Shown here: positions 1-9,313 of the stretch, piece by piece
How positions within the stretch are numbered: the first letter of the stretch is position 1
Layout of the letters: the number at the start of each line of letters is the position of its first letter
Assembly: GCA_964598005.1 (NCBI GenBank)
Contig: CAZRAL010000053.1
Location: 1 to 17,456 of the forward strand
Origin: CAZRAL01 sp964598005
GTDB taxonomy: Bacteria > Pseudomonadota > Gammaproteobacteria > Burkholderiales > Usitatibacteraceae
Direction: 5' to 3'
DNA length: 17,456 bases
Program-made: the position numbers and the translations under genes
Notes under the pieces: generated by a model
What the model was told of the DNA's origin: nothing
The model's database searches: none
What the model saw: the letters and a program-made list of their open reading frames with translations, nothing else

Positions 1-75
1 AACCCCGCCCTTTGGCAAGGCCCTACTGTCAGATCAAGTCGAAACTACTACACTTGATGCAATACCGAATTTCTG

Positions 76-813
76 CTAGTTGTGCAAAATTTTCGATAAA
101 AATTCCTGTGTCCGTTGAGAGCGGGGTGTACCAAAAAAATCGGCCTTGCTGCAATCTTCGATAATATAACCGCCTTTTTCCATAAAAATAACCCGGTCAG
201 CGACTTTTTTGGCAAAACCCATTTCGTGGGTGACACACATCATAGTCATCCCTTCGTGGGCCAGCTCCACCATCACATCAAGCACTTCATTGATCATCTC
301 AGGATCGAGCGCGGAGGTCGGTTCGTCAAACAACATGGCGATAGGGTCCATCGATAGCGCACGCGCGATGGCGACACGCTGTTGCTGACCACCCGAGAGT
401 TGCGCGGGATATTTGTCTTTATGTTCTATAAGGCCAACACGATCGAGTAATTTAAGGCCTTTTTCGCGCGCTTCATCAGCGCTACGGTCCAGTACCTTCA
501 TTTGCGCAATAACCAGATTTTTGGTTACGCTCATATGTGGAAACAATTCAAAGTTCTGGAATACCATGCCGACGCGGGAACGAAGTTTGGCCAGATCGGC
601 GCCTTTTGCGCCAATAGAAATCCCGTCTACCAGAATTTCTCCCTTTTGAAAGGGCTCCAATCCATTCACACACTTGATTAAGGTCGATTTCCCGGAGCCG
701 GAAGGCCCGCATATGACGACGACTTCTCCCTTGGAAACGGTGGTGCTGCAGTCCGTTAGCACTTGTTTTTCTCCATACCATTTACTGACGTTTTTGATTT
801 CTATCATGGCCAT
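76..813 (-). CDS. gltL: Glutamate/aspartate ABC importer, ATP-binding subunit GltL
   Basis: This is the ATPase that powers the polar amino acid importer, bound on the cytoplasmic side to GltJ and GltK. The 245-residue protein has a complete nucleotide-binding domain: Walker A GPSGSGKST at residues 36-44, Q-loop Gln86, signature LSGGQQQ at 139-145, Walker B ending in Asp163-Glu164, and H-loop His196. The sequence follows E. coli GltL almost throughout as I remember it (KWYG near the start, AKLRSRVGMVFQ, DPIAMLFDEPTSALD). The ATG at 813 is preceded by AGGGA at 5 nt; an internal ATG at 807 would give the commoner MIEIKNVSKWYG start. It begins 22 bp after gltK and is the last gene of the cluster in this window. 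Function is near certain; the exact Glu/Asp preference is inferred from family. Confidence 0.96.
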   Translation of the reverse strand: MAMIEIKNVSKWYGEKQVLTDCSTTVSKGEVVVICGPSGSGKSTLIKCVNGLEPFQKGEILVDGISIGAKGADLAKLRSRVGMVFQNFELFPHMSVTKNLVIAQMKVLDRSADEAREKGLKLLDRVGLIEHKDKYPAQLSGGQQQRVAIARALSMDPIAMLFDEPTSALDPEMINEVLDVMVELAHEGMTMMCVTHEMGFAKKVADRVIFMEKGGYIIEDCSKADFFGTPRSQRTQEFLSKILHN

Positions 814-835
814 GAGGTTCCCTATTTCAATTCAG

Positions 836-1537
836 TTACGGCTTTGCGATCACTACCCGTGCAGGGTCCATGCGCGCCTGAAGATAGCGCACCAGGCGCG
901 AGGCACCAAAACAGATGATGAGAAATACGATTGCAACGAAAACATACAATTCCACGATACGCCCCGATATTTGCCCAGCTTTGCTGGCCGCGCCCAGAAA
1001 ATCCTTCAAGCCGACGACGTATACTAACGAGGTATCCTGAAAAAGGATGATGGCTTGAGTCAACATGATCGGCAGCATGTTGCGAAACGCCTGAGGCAAT
1101 ACCACATATGCCATCGCCTGCCAGTAGTTCATTCCCAGTGCATAGGCCGCCCATGGCTGACCGCGCGGCACTGATTGAATACCCGCGCGAATGATCTCCG
1201 AATAGTAGGCTGCTTCCACCAAAATAAAGGCAACAATGGCAGAAGTGAAGGGGCCGACCGCTTCGCCTTGTTGCCCGGTGATTTTTCCGACCAGCATGGG
1301 AGTCAAAAAATAAAACCAGAAGATTGCCATGATGAAGGGGATGGAGCGGATCAGGTTCACAAATCCTGATGCGGAGTAAGAGAGGATTTTGAAACTGGAA
1401 AGCTGCGCCAAAGCGAGCAGGGTGCCGAAAAAAAGTCCGCCGGCTAAAGCAATGGCAAATAATTTGAGGGAAAGCAGCAAGCCATCGTACAAAAACGGCA
1501 GGTTTTTGATAATGACTTGAAAATCGAAATCGCCCAT
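836..1537 (-). CDS. gltK: Glutamate/aspartate ABC importer, permease GltK
   Basis: This is one of two inner-membrane permease subunits that form the translocation path for glutamate and aspartate. The 233-residue protein is hydrophobic, with about five predicted helices. The HisM/GltK-type EAA loop is clear: EAAYYSEIIRAGIQSVPRGQ followed by AAYALGMNYWQAM and VLPQAFRNMLPIML. The segment ILFQDTSLVYVVGLKDF matches the E. coli GltK C-terminal half from memory. The ATG directly abuts the TAA of gltJ with no intergenic base, so translational coupling is likely. A purine-rich AGGGGGG inside the end of gltJ, 7 nt before the ATG, serves as ribosome binding site. Length is normal for the family and nothing is broken. 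Confidence 0.95.
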   Translation of the reverse strand: MGDFDFQVIIKNLPFLYDGLLLSLKLFAIALAGGLFFGTLLALAQLSSFKILSYSASGFVNLIRSIPFIMAIFWFYFLTPMLVGKITGQQGEAVGPFTSAIVAFILVEAAYYSEIIRAGIQSVPRGQPWAAYALGMNYWQAMAYVVLPQAFRNMLPIMLTQAIILFQDTSLVYVVGLKDFLGAASKAGQISGRIVELYVFVAIVFLIICFGASRLVRYLQARMDPARVVIAKP

Positions 1538-2299
1538 TTAGTGGCCCCCCTGCGATACATAGCCCGGCACTGCCACTGCTTTTTCCAGCCAACGCATGAG
1601 GAAAATAACAGTTAGTGTGATCACAATATAAATGAGCGTCGCGGCACTGAATGCCTCGAATGTTTTGAAGGTGTATTCAGAAATCTGTCGGCTCTGCGCG
1701 GTCAGTTCCAGCACACCGATGGTAAGTGCCGCAGCGGAATTTTTGAAGATGGTCAGGAATTCCGAGGTCATGGGCGGAATGATCAAGCGGAACGCCATGG
1801 GCAATAACACGTAGCGATAGACCTGCGGCAGGGTGAATCCCATCGCCAATCCCGCGTTGGTCTGGCCACGGGGCAGCGATTGAATACCCGAGCGTACTTG
1901 TTCAGCTACCCGCGACGCGGTGTAAAGACCCAAGCATAAAACGGCTGCCGTAAATTCCCATAGCCCGAACTGCGCGAAGGGAAGGGTAATTAGATTAGGG
2001 TAGACCTGTTTTAACCAGTCTCCCCAATCAGCGGGTAGCACCTCCGGCATAACGAAATACCAGAGAAACATTTGCACCAACAGCGGGATATTACGGAAAA
2101 TTTCCACATAAGCGGTTGCGGCAAAATTGAGAAATTTAAGCGGTGTGGTGCGCAATACACCGATCATGGAGCCCAGCATAAAGGCAATGATCCACGCGCA
2201 ACTCGATACCAGCAAAGTCCATAACAAGCCGGATAACAGCCAGCCGAGGTAAGTCATTCCCCCCGATGGGGCTTGTTCCAGAAAGATTTTCCATTCCAT
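1538..2299 (-). CDS. gltJ: Glutamate/aspartate ABC importer, permease GltJ
   Basis: This is the partner permease of GltK in the inner membrane, giving the heterodimeric channel typical of GltIJKL. The 253-residue protein carries FLEQAPSGGMTYLGWLLSG near the start, the conserved YVEIFRNIPLLVQMFLWYF segment, and the EAA loop AEQVRSGIQSLPRGQTNAGL with PPMTSEFLTIFKNSA. These match GltJ closely from memory. The ATG at 2299 has a strong GAGGAG at 8 nt, so it has its own ribosome binding site although it lies in the middle of the cluster. This fits its position just downstream of a terminator that separates it from gltI: transcripts that read through still need efficient independent initiation here. 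Confidence 0.95.
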   Translation of the reverse strand: MEWKIFLEQAPSGGMTYLGWLLSGLLWTLLVSSCAWIIAFMLGSMIGVLRTTPLKFLNFAATAYVEIFRNIPLLVQMFLWYFVMPEVLPADWGDWLKQVYPNLITLPFAQFGLWEFTAAVLCLGLYTASRVAEQVRSGIQSLPRGQTNAGLAMGFTLPQVYRYVLLPMAFRLIIPPMTSEFLTIFKNSAAALTIGVLELTAQSRQISEYTFKTFEAFSAATLIYIVITLTVIFLMRWLEKAVAVPGYVSQGGH

Positions 2300-2337
2300 T
2301 AATACTTCTCCTCAAAAGACGGAAGTTTTTATTTTTA

Positions 2338-2378
2338 TTAAAAAAAAAACGGGGAATCGAATACTCGATTCCCCGTTT
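2338..2378 (-). terminator. Intrinsic terminator between gltI and gltJ
   Basis: Read on the minus strand, a 14-bp perfect stem (AAACGGGGAATCGA pairing with TCGATTCCCCGTTT, loop GTAT, 2347-2378) is followed directly by a run of about ten T residues. This is a complete rho-independent terminator 15 bp after the gltI stop and 38 bp before the gltJ start. Since gltJKL show no clear promoter of their own in the remaining gap, partial read-through is the likely arrangement, giving more binding protein than permease. Confidence 0.9.
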
Positions 2379-2393
2379 AGTAATATGCGTAAA

Positions 2394-3293
2394 CTAATCC
2401 GGCAATGCCTGGATTTGGAAAGCCGCTTTGAGCAAGGGGTTCATCGGCATGCCGATGGTCTCTCCGGATGGCAATTTGCCCATAAACCACTTATCGTAAA
2501 TCTTGCTGATTTCGTCCGAACGCATTAATCCCACCAACGCACGAGTAATAACAACCGCAAAATCACCATCGTTTTTGCGGAACATGATGCCATAGGGGTC
2601 ATAGGACAGATAATTGCCCACGACTTCAAAATCTTTTGGGTTTTTGGCTTTGGCGGTTAATCCATATAGCAGTACATCGTCAGTGGAAAACGCTGCTGCA
2701 CGACCCGATTCAACAGTCAGGAAAGATTCGCCGTGGTCTTTGGCATTTAAAAAGCGAATGCCCAGATTTTCCTTGTCGGACAAAGCCTTGATGACGCGTT
2801 CGTTGGTTGTGCCCTGCGTTACCACGACGGTTTTGTTTTTCAAATCCTTGTAGCTCTTGATCTTTGAGGATTTTTTTACCAAAAGTTTAGTGCCGGTAAC
2901 AAATGTAACCGGTGCAAAGGCAACTTCTTTCTGGCGTGTAAGGTTGTTGGTCGTCGAACCACATTCCAGATCAATGGTGCCGTTGGCCATGAGCGGAATA
3001 CGGGTTTGCGAGGTGACCGGGTTATATTTCACAGCGAGCGCTGGCAGGTTAAGGGTTTTTTTTATTTCTTCTACGACTGCCATGCAAAGATCCATCGAGT
3101 AGCCGATCGGCTGCTGTTTTTCATCGAGATAGGAAAAAGGAACCGACGTTTCGCGGTGCCCAATCGTAACGGTTCCGCTATCCTTGATTTTTTTTAAGGT
3201 GCCGGTCAGTTCTTGTGCATAGGCCGGGATAGTCAGCAGGGCTGCGGCAATGCAGCCGGAGACGAGTTTGGTAAAAGGGAAAGAATGACGCAT
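2394..3293 (-). CDS. gltI: Periplasmic glutamate/aspartate-binding protein GltI
   Basis: This is the soluble receptor that captures glutamate or aspartate in the periplasm and delivers it to GltJK. The 299-residue precursor starts with a Sec signal peptide: basic start, hydrophobic core LVSGCIAAALLTIP, and probable cleavage after AYA, leaving a mature QELTG start. The family-3 solute-binding fold is evident from GHRETSVPFSYLDEKQQPIGYS, the region ECGSTTNN, and KDHGESFLTVESGRAAAF, all matching GltI from memory. A good GAGGAG lies 10 nt before the ATG. It is the first gene of the importer cluster, 151 bp from the upstream efflux channel gene, so the promoter should lie in that gap, and it is followed at once by a strong terminator. 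Confidence 0.95.
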   Translation of the reverse strand: MRHSFPFTKLVSGCIAAALLTIPAYAQELTGTLKKIKDSGTVTIGHRETSVPFSYLDEKQQPIGYSMDLCMAVVEEIKKTLNLPALAVKYNPVTSQTRIPLMANGTIDLECGSTTNNLTRQKEVAFAPVTFVTGTKLLVKKSSKIKSYKDLKNKTVVVTQGTTNERVIKALSDKENLGIRFLNAKDHGESFLTVESGRAAAFSTDDVLLYGLTAKAKNPKDFEVVGNYLSYDPYGIMFRKNDGDFAVVITRALVGLMRSDEISKIYDKWFMGKLPSGETIGMPMNPLLKAAFQIQALPD

Positions 3294-3349
3294 GGTGTGA
3301 TTGCTCCTCAGTGTAGTGAGTTGAAAATACTTTTTTTATTAGGGAATGG

Positions 3350-3379
3350 AATAAATCAATTGCATGATACGCTTTCCAA
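3350..3379 (-). promoter_or_regulatory. Candidate sigma70-type promoter for gltI
   Basis: In the 151-bp gap upstream of gltI, TTGGAA (3374-3379) and TTTATT (3350-3355) on the minus strand are separated by 18 bp. An overlapping TATCAT at 3364-3369 is a better -10 match but lacks a good -35 at proper spacing. The gap surely holds the gltI promoter; the exact site is a guess by eye. Confidence 0.25.
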
Positions 3380-3444
3380 TCGAGTTTACATGAGTTCAAA
3401 AAATGCTGTCTATGCCAGTATTGGCGCCGGATTATGGGCTGCAA

Positions 3445-4881
3445 TTATTCCACAGATATCGACGGCCCCCCTATTGCCTTGAATATATCAGCGAGGGCGA
3501 TGCGCAACTGGCGCTCCGTTTCGATATGGTCAAGTTCAGCCAGTAGCAGATTTCGTTCGCTGTCGATGACGTCCAATTGGCTAGACACGCCATTTTCATA
3601 GCGCAATTTTGCCAGCGCAAAGGACTTTTCAAGTGCACTTACACGGCGTTGATTGGCTTCGCGAATATCGCGCGCCTTGACTTGGGAGACGATGGCATCC
3701 TGCACTTCGCGAAAAGCATTGGCGATCGCACTTCGATAGTGTGCCAACGCCTGCTGATTACGCGCTTCAACCGCATCGATCTGAAACGGGATGCGATTGC
3801 TGCCCCAAATGGGTTGGGTTAAATCGGCAGCGAATCGCCAGATACGCGCAGGGCCGCTAAACAGGTCGGACAGAGATGCACTTTCTCCGCCAAACAAGCC
3901 AGTCAATGAAATGGAAGGGAAATATGCAGCGCGGGCTACGCCAATGCGTGCATTGCTGGCGATCAGGCGCTGTTCTGCTTCGCGCAAATCGGGGCGGCGC
4001 AATAATAGCGATGAAGGTAATCCTGGCGGAACAAGTGTAGGCATGTTCGATGTTTTGGCGATAGCCTCGCGCTCGATTTTCGGCGCAAGAATTTCGCGTG
4101 GGGAGTGGCCAAGCAATACAGCCAGGGCTCGTTCGGTCATGTCGCGTTCGCGCTCAATGACGGGAATTTGCGCCCGCACCGATTCGTACTCGGCAACGCG
4201 TTGCTGGTATTCGAAGCTGGAAGCGACGCCCGCTTCAAAGCGTTTTTGTTGCAACGCCAGCGATTCTTTGGCGCGTTTCTCGGCGCGAATCGTTGTGTTC
4301 AGGCGCTGATCGAGTGCAATCAAATTGAAATAGGTTGTCGCGACCTGGCAGCCCAAGGCAATACGCACTGTATCGCGCGCGGCTTCAGTTGCCAGTAATT
4401 CGGCACGTGCCGCTTCGCTGGCGCGTTGGTATTTCCCCCAAAAGTCGATTTCGTAGGAAAAATTCAAGGCAGCGCGGTGCGACGTTGTTTTTAGCGGAAT
4501 GCCCGGTTGCGCAAAAGCGCTTTTTTCCGAGCTGCGGTTGCGATCGCTGGAAGCACTGCCATAAATTGAGGGCGCCTGATCGCTGCGCGCCACGCCCAGC
4601 AATGCTTCGGCCTCTGCAACACGCGCGGAGGCCAGCACCAAGTCGTTGTTGTTAGCGAAAGCCACTTTGACCAGGCGATCGACCTCCAGATCGAACGGGT
4701 CGCTGGAGATAGTCCACCAGCGTTCTTTATCTGCCAGGCTAAGGGATGCCCCGGCCGTCGCTGGCCATGAAGCTGGCAGATCGAGAGAAGGGCGCTGATA
4801 ATCCGGCCCCATCGCCATACATCCCGATAAAAGCAGTGCCAAGCCAATCGTTGCATAAGTTTGGGGCGAATATTTAGACAT
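3445..4881 (-). CDS. Outer-membrane efflux channel lipoprotein (OprM/NodT family)
   Basis: This is the TolC-like outer-membrane exit duct of the tripartite RND pump encoded by the two genes before it. With the ATG at 4881 the protein has 478 residues and starts with a lipoprotein signal (LALLLSGC, Cys21), then the typical MGPDYQRP segment. Family signs include SLADKERWWTISSDP, two repeated long coiled-coil regions, LLRRPDLREAEQRL, IGVARAAYFPSISLTG and LRYENGVSSQLDVID. A longer reading frame to 4998 exists, but it adds 39 residues before the lipoprotein signal, so I reject that start. The chosen ATG overlaps the last 8 bp of the transporter gene (CATGTCTAA), which implies translational coupling. 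Substrate cannot be told from sequence. Confidence 0.92.
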   Translation of the reverse strand: MSKYSPQTYATIGLALLLSGCMAMGPDYQRPSLDLPASWPATAGASLSLADKERWWTISSDPFDLEVDRLVKVAFANNNDLVLASARVAEAEALLGVARSDQAPSIYGSASSDRNRSSEKSAFAQPGIPLKTTSHRAALNFSYEIDFWGKYQRASEAARAELLATEAARDTVRIALGCQVATTYFNLIALDQRLNTTIRAEKRAKESLALQQKRFEAGVASSFEYQQRVAEYESVRAQIPVIERERDMTERALAVLLGHSPREILAPKIEREAIAKTSNMPTLVPPGLPSSLLLRRPDLREAEQRLIASNARIGVARAAYFPSISLTGLFGGESASLSDLFSGPARIWRFAADLTQPIWGSNRIPFQIDAVEARNQQALAHYRSAIANAFREVQDAIVSQVKARDIREANQRRVSALEKSFALAKLRYENGVSSQLDVIDSERNLLLAELDHIETERQLRIALADIFKAIGGPSISVE

Positions 4882-7800
4882 GGGGCGTTCCTTGCAATGC
4901 TTTCTCTTGCGCCCTACGCGCTTCAGCAAGAATATCGGCACTGGACTGCCGTTCCTTGATACGACGTTCAGTGATGATTTTATAAAATAGCGGAACAAAA
5001 AAGATAGCGAGAAAAGTCGCCGCCAGCATGCCGCCCATGACGCCCGTGCCCACCGAGCGCCGCGCGCCCGCGCCCGCGCCGCTGCTGAAAGCCAGAGGCA
5101 GTACGCCCAGAATGAAGGCCAGCGACGTCATGAGAATAGGGCGGAATCGCAATCGCGCCGCCTCCAATGCGGCCGCGGCCGCACTCATGCCTTCATGCGA
5201 TTTCAGTAGCGCATATTCAACAATCAGAATGGCATTTTTGGCAGCCAGTCCGAGCAGGGTGACCAAGCCAATTTGAAAGTAAACATCGTTGGTGAATCCG
5301 CGCAACCACACAGCGGCCAGCGCTCCGAAAGTGCCAAATGGCAAGGCCATCATGACCGAGAAGGGCAGCGACCATTTTTCGTACTGGGCGGCAAGGATGA
5401 GAAAGGCCATGAGTGCGCCCAGCACCAGCGCCAATCCCGATGAGCCGCTCGCCCTTTTTTCCTGATACGAAGCGCCACCCCAGTCATAACTGAAATCAGC
5501 GGGCAGTACCTCGTTGGCAATTTGCTCAACTCGCTGGATGATCTGCCCGGAGCTGATACCAGGTACGCCACTGCCGATCAGCTTCACCGCGGGCAGATTA
5601 TTGAATCGCTCCAGCGTATCCGGCCCCGATGTAAATTCAATGGCCGCCAGTGAACGAAGGGAAACCATGTCGCCTTTATCGGAACGCACATACAGGCTGC
5701 CAATGTCATCGGGACGCTTGCGATATTGCGGCTCAGCCGACATCAATACCTGCCAGGTCCGGCCATATTTGTTGAAGTCATTGACATAGTAGGTGCCAAA
5801 TGTAGCGGCCAGCGTATCGAATATGGCATCCAGCGGAACGTTGAGCGCCTTGGCTTTTTCGCGATCGACGTTAACGTACAGTTGCGGCACATTGGCGCGC
5901 CAGAATGTGTTGACGTAAGCAAACATGGGGTCTGTGCCCGTGCGCTGCATGAATTGTTGCATCACTTCAGCCGTGCGTTTGGGGCCGCCTTCTCCACGGT
6001 TCTGAATATAGAATTCAAATCCCCCTGCGGTGCCCAGACCAAATATCGGTGGAGGATTGAAGGCCAGCACCAGCGCCTCTTTGATGCCCCCGGTTTTCAT
6101 AAACAATTCTCCGACCAGTTCCGGTGTGCTTACCTTGCGCTCATCCCAGTGCTTTTGGGTGACAAAAATGGTGGCCGCGTTGTTACGGAAAGTGCCGCCT
6201 ATAAAATCAAAACCGGTAAAAGCAACCACATCCTGATTGGCGGGGTTGGATTTAATCATATCGATGACCTGAGATACGATTTTATCCGTACGTTGCAAAG
6301 TGGCTCCATCGGGAAGAATCACCGCTGCGATATAAAAACCTTGGTCTTCATCGGGCACCAGACTACCGGGTGTGAATTTCCATAACCCAGCGGTAATGAC
6401 GACCATGCCGATAAATAAAACCAGACCCAACGCGCCCCGACGGATCATCCACAATACCCCCTGCGTGTAGCGATGGGTCACCCGGCCGAACCAGGCGTTG
6501 AACCAGGAAAAAAATTTGCCCGGCGCTTTATGTTCGCGTTTCAGGATCAGCACGCACAGCGAAGGGGTGAGGGTGAGCGCAACCACACCGGAGATAACCA
6601 CAGCGATAGAAATGGTTACCGCGAACTGCCGGTAGAGTTCTCCGGTTAATCCACCCAAAAATGCGATAGGCACAAATACGGCGCACAACACCAGCACAAT
6701 CGCGATGACCGGCCCGGTGACTTCGTGCATGGCTTTGATTGCCGCCTCCCGGGCATTTTTGTGTTCTTCATGCATGATGCGTTCGACGTTTTCCAGCACC
6801 ACGATGGCATCGTCCACCACAATACCGATGGCCAGCACCATGCCGAACAACGTGAGTGTATTGATCGAATAACCCAGCAGGTGGAGGCCGGCAAACGTGC
6901 CCAGCAATGAAACCGGGACGGCGGCAAAGGGAATCAGTGTGGCCCGCCAGTTTTGCAAAAACAGGAACACCACCAGAAACACCAGGGCCATGGCTTCGGC
7001 CAGTGTTTTGGCTACTTCGCGGATGGAGACTTCAACAAACCGCGTGGTGTCGTAGGCGATGGTATAGGTGAGCCCGGGAGGGAAACGTTCTGCCAGTTTT
7101 TTTACTTCTGCCTTGACTTCATTGCCCACATCGAGCGCATTGGCGCCCGGTTGCAGGAAAATACCGATCAGGGTTGCCGGCTTGCCGTTGATACGGCCAA
7201 TGAAATCATAATCCTTGGGCGCCAACTCAATACGTGCAATGTCTTTCAGGCGCAGATTCGAACCATCGCTATTCGAGCGAACGATGATATTTTCAAATTC
7301 CTTTGGATCGGCAAGGCGGCCTTTGGTGGTGACGGTATACATGACTTCCTGCGCGCCACCGGTAGGCGATTGGCCGACTTTACCAGCGGCGAATTGGGCA
7401 TTCTGCTCGTTTATGGCGCGCACCAAATCGGCTGAGGTCAGGCGCAGCTGGGTAAGCCGATCCGGTTTGATCCAGATGCGCATGGCGTAATCCTTGGCGC
7501 CGAAAATTTGTACATTGGTTGTACCGGGAATGCGCTTCAATCGATCCAGAATATTCAACGTGGCGTAGTTGCTGGTGAAAAAATCATCGTAGCGGCCATC
7601 AGGCGAATAAAAAGCAATCACCTGTAAAAATGACGATGAACCCTTTTCCACAGTCACACCCTGACGGCGCGCTTCCAGCGGCAGTTTGGCTTCGGCTTGC
7701 TTGACGCGGTTATTGACGTTGAGTGCGGCTTGATCGACATTGGTGCCGATATCGAAGGTGACCTGAATCTGAACCACACCATTGGCAGCTGAAGTAGAAC

Positions 7801-8038
7801 TCATGTACAGCATGCGTTCGACGCCATTGATCGCGTTTTCCAGGGGCGCCGCAACCGTTTGCTCCAGTACGGCAGCAGAAGCGCCGGGATAAACGGCCTG
7901 CACGGTTACCACAGGAGGGGAAATTTCCGGATACTGGGCAACGGGCAGTGTTCGCATGGCGGCGAGGCCAGCCAGCACGATGAACAGCGAAATGACGGCC
8001 GCAAAAATGGGCCGGTCTATGAAAAATCGGGAGAACAT
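4874..8038 (-). CDS. RND multidrug efflux transporter, HAE1/AcrB family
   Basis: This is the proton-driven inner-membrane pump of a tripartite efflux system. The 1054-residue protein has the normal HAE1 length and order: helix 1 then PVAQYPEISPPVVTV, porter domains, helices 2-6, a second porter half, and helices 8-12. The proton-relay residues are present: adjacent Asp409 and Asp410 in GIVVDDAIVVLENVER, and Lys934 in GLAAKNAILIVEYA. QLRLTSADLVRAINEQNAQ and the final helix motifs match AcrB/MexB. The ATG follows the adaptor gene by 15 bp and has no clear Shine-Dalgarno, so coupling to the upstream gene is likely. It overlaps the channel gene by 8 bp. Function as a drug or solvent exporter is a family inference. 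Confidence 0.95.
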   Translation of the reverse strand: MFSRFFIDRPIFAAVISLFIVLAGLAAMRTLPVAQYPEISPPVVTVQAVYPGASAAVLEQTVAAPLENAINGVERMLYMSSTSAANGVVQIQVTFDIGTNVDQAALNVNNRVKQAEAKLPLEARRQGVTVEKGSSSFLQVIAFYSPDGRYDDFFTSNYATLNILDRLKRIPGTTNVQIFGAKDYAMRIWIKPDRLTQLRLTSADLVRAINEQNAQFAAGKVGQSPTGGAQEVMYTVTTKGRLADPKEFENIIVRSNSDGSNLRLKDIARIELAPKDYDFIGRINGKPATLIGIFLQPGANALDVGNEVKAEVKKLAERFPPGLTYTIAYDTTRFVEVSIREVAKTLAEAMALVFLVVFLFLQNWRATLIPFAAVPVSLLGTFAGLHLLGYSINTLTLFGMVLAIGIVVDDAIVVLENVERIMHEEHKNAREAAIKAMHEVTGPVIAIVLVLCAVFVPIAFLGGLTGELYRQFAVTISIAVVISGVVALTLTPSLCVLILKREHKAPGKFFSWFNAWFGRVTHRYTQGVLWMIRRGALGLVLFIGMVVITAGLWKFTPGSLVPDEDQGFYIAAVILPDGATLQRTDKIVSQVIDMIKSNPANQDVVAFTGFDFIGGTFRNNAATIFVTQKHWDERKVSTPELVGELFMKTGGIKEALVLAFNPPPIFGLGTAGGFEFYIQNRGEGGPKRTAEVMQQFMQRTGTDPMFAYVNTFWRANVPQLYVNVDREKAKALNVPLDAIFDTLAATFGTYYVNDFNKYGRTWQVLMSAEPQYRKRPDDIGSLYVRSDKGDMVSLRSLAAIEFTSGPDTLERFNNLPAVKLIGSGVPGISSGQIIQRVEQIANEVLPADFSYDWGGASYQEKRASGSSGLALVLGALMAFLILAAQYEKWSLPFSVMMALPFGTFGALAAVWLRGFTNDVYFQIGLVTLLGLAAKNAILIVEYALLKSHEGMSAAAAALEAARLRFRPILMTSLAFILGVLPLAFSSGAGAGARRSVGTGVMGGMLAATFLAIFFVPLFYKIITERRIKERQSSADILAEARRAQEKALQGTPHV

Positions 8039-8053
8039 GATAGAAAAGGCCGC

Positions 8054-9313
8054 TTATTTTTGGGTGGAAGAAGCCGAAGACGTGTTTTTTGCAGCGTCAC
8101 TACCTTTGGATGCAGGCAGATCAGATTCAGGGGATAGTGATTTTACGGCGGGGGCATCGGCGATTTGTACCGGTGTTCCGGGAGCAAAAATCCTGGCCAT
8201 GCCGTCGACGATAACTTTATCCCGCGGGCTGAGTCCTTTAAGGATGACCCACTGGTCACCAGACCAGTCACCCGTTTCAACCGGACGTACTTCAGCTTTA
8301 TTGTCGGCGCCAACCACATAGACAAACTTTCCCTGTGGTCCTTCCAGCACCGCGCGTTGCGGTATGACGATGGCATTCTGGCGAACGGCGCCTTTGACAG
8401 TAAGGCGCACGAATTGCCCCGGACGTATTTTTGCATCCGGATTCGGCAATTCAGCGCGTGCGTCGGAGGTTCCTGTGGTTGTGTTGACACGAGCATCGCT
8501 AAACGTCAGTTTGCCGGTTCTGGACAATACGGTTCCGTCTGCGAGTTTGACTTCTACATCGTATTTTCCATCGGCTGGGCGCGTGATACGTCCGGCAACG
8601 GCGTCATTTTCCAGTTTCATTTGTTCGTTGTCGGCAATGCCGAAATTGACGTAGATGGGGTCGGTCTGTATGACGGTAGTCAACAGCACATCCGGGCCGG
8701 AAATCAGCGAACCCTCTGATTTGAGGGCGCGGCTGGTGAGGCCGCTGATTGGTGATTCGACTCGTGTGTAGGCCAGATTGAGCCTGGCTTCCTGCACCCG
8801 GGCCCCCGCGGCCTTGATATCGGCAGCTGCGATTTGTTCAGCTGACACAGCATCGTCATATTCCTTTTGGCTTACTGCCCTGGCTTCCCACAGGGGCTTC
8901 AGGCGCATACTGGTGCGCAGCGCCTGGTCGTAGCGCGCCTGAGCGGCAGCAAGGTCTGCATCAGCACGCGATAAACTGGCTTCAAATGGCGCGGGATCAA
9001 TCGTGAACAAAGACTGGCCGGCCTTAACGACCGCGCCTTCCACGTAATTCCTTTTTTGAATAATGCCGATTGCACGACTGCGAATTTCGACTTCGCGTGA
9101 AGCGGCCGTCTGGGCTGGGTATTCAAAATTTACCGGTATGGTGTGCGGCTGTATCGTGATCACGCCTACTGCAACGGGCGGCATACCGCCTCCCGCAGGC
9201 CCATGCCCTTCTCGGGAACCACATCCAGCTAAAAAAAACAGGACAAGGAAGAGAGTTTGCCAACGCAATAAAATGAAATCACGAGAAATCGTGGCAAAAG
9301 TGGTGCGGACCAT
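8054..9313 (-). CDS. RND efflux periplasmic adaptor lipoprotein (AcrA/MexA family)
   Basis: This membrane fusion protein links the RND pump to the outer-membrane channel in the periplasm. The 419-residue protein opens with a long lipoprotein signal ending LAGC (Cys31). Next come beta-barrel and lipoyl parts (PVNFEYPAQTAASREVEIRS, VKAGQSLFTIDP), an alpha-hairpin rich in Ala and Gln, the second lipoyl half (NLAYTRVESPISGLTSRAL), and the C-terminal barrel (RPGQFVRLTVKGAVRQNAIVIPQRAV). The ATG at 9313 has AAGGA at 8 nt, which fixes the start. It is the first pump gene, 138 bp after the kinase gene, so the pump promoter is expected there. The C-terminus is Ser/Ala/Lys-rich and low in complexity, probably disordered. 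Confidence 0.94.
   Translation of the reverse strand: MVRTTFATISRDFILLRWQTLFLVLFFLAGCGSREGHGPAGGGMPPVAVGVITIQPHTIPVNFEYPAQTAASREVEIRSRAIGIIQKRNYVEGAVVKAGQSLFTIDPAPFEASLSRADADLAAAQARYDQALRTSMRLKPLWEARAVSQKEYDDAVSAEQIAAADIKAAGARVQEARLNLAYTRVESPISGLTSRALKSEGSLISGPDVLLTTVIQTDPIYVNFGIADNEQMKLENDAVAGRITRPADGKYDVEVKLADGTVLSRTGKLTFSDARVNTTTGTSDARAELPNPDAKIRPGQFVRLTVKGAVRQNAIVIPQRAVLEGPQGKFVYVVGADNKAEVRPVETGDWSGDQWVILKGLSPRDKVIVDGMARIFAPGTPVQIADAPAVKSLSPESDLPASKGSDAAKNTSSASSTQK

Noticed and set aside
33..58. Inverted repeat ATCAAGT-ACTTGAT after gltL as a terminator
   Set aside because: Only 7 bp, a 12-base loop and no T-run; not enough to call.
4882..4998. Longer start for the outer-membrane channel gene
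   Set aside because: It would place 39 residues before a clear lipoprotein signal and overlap the transporter gene by 125 bp.
6646..6927. 93-codon minus-strand frame inside the RND transporter gene
   Set aside because: It is out of frame with a full-length, well conserved transporter and is a shadow of its codon use.
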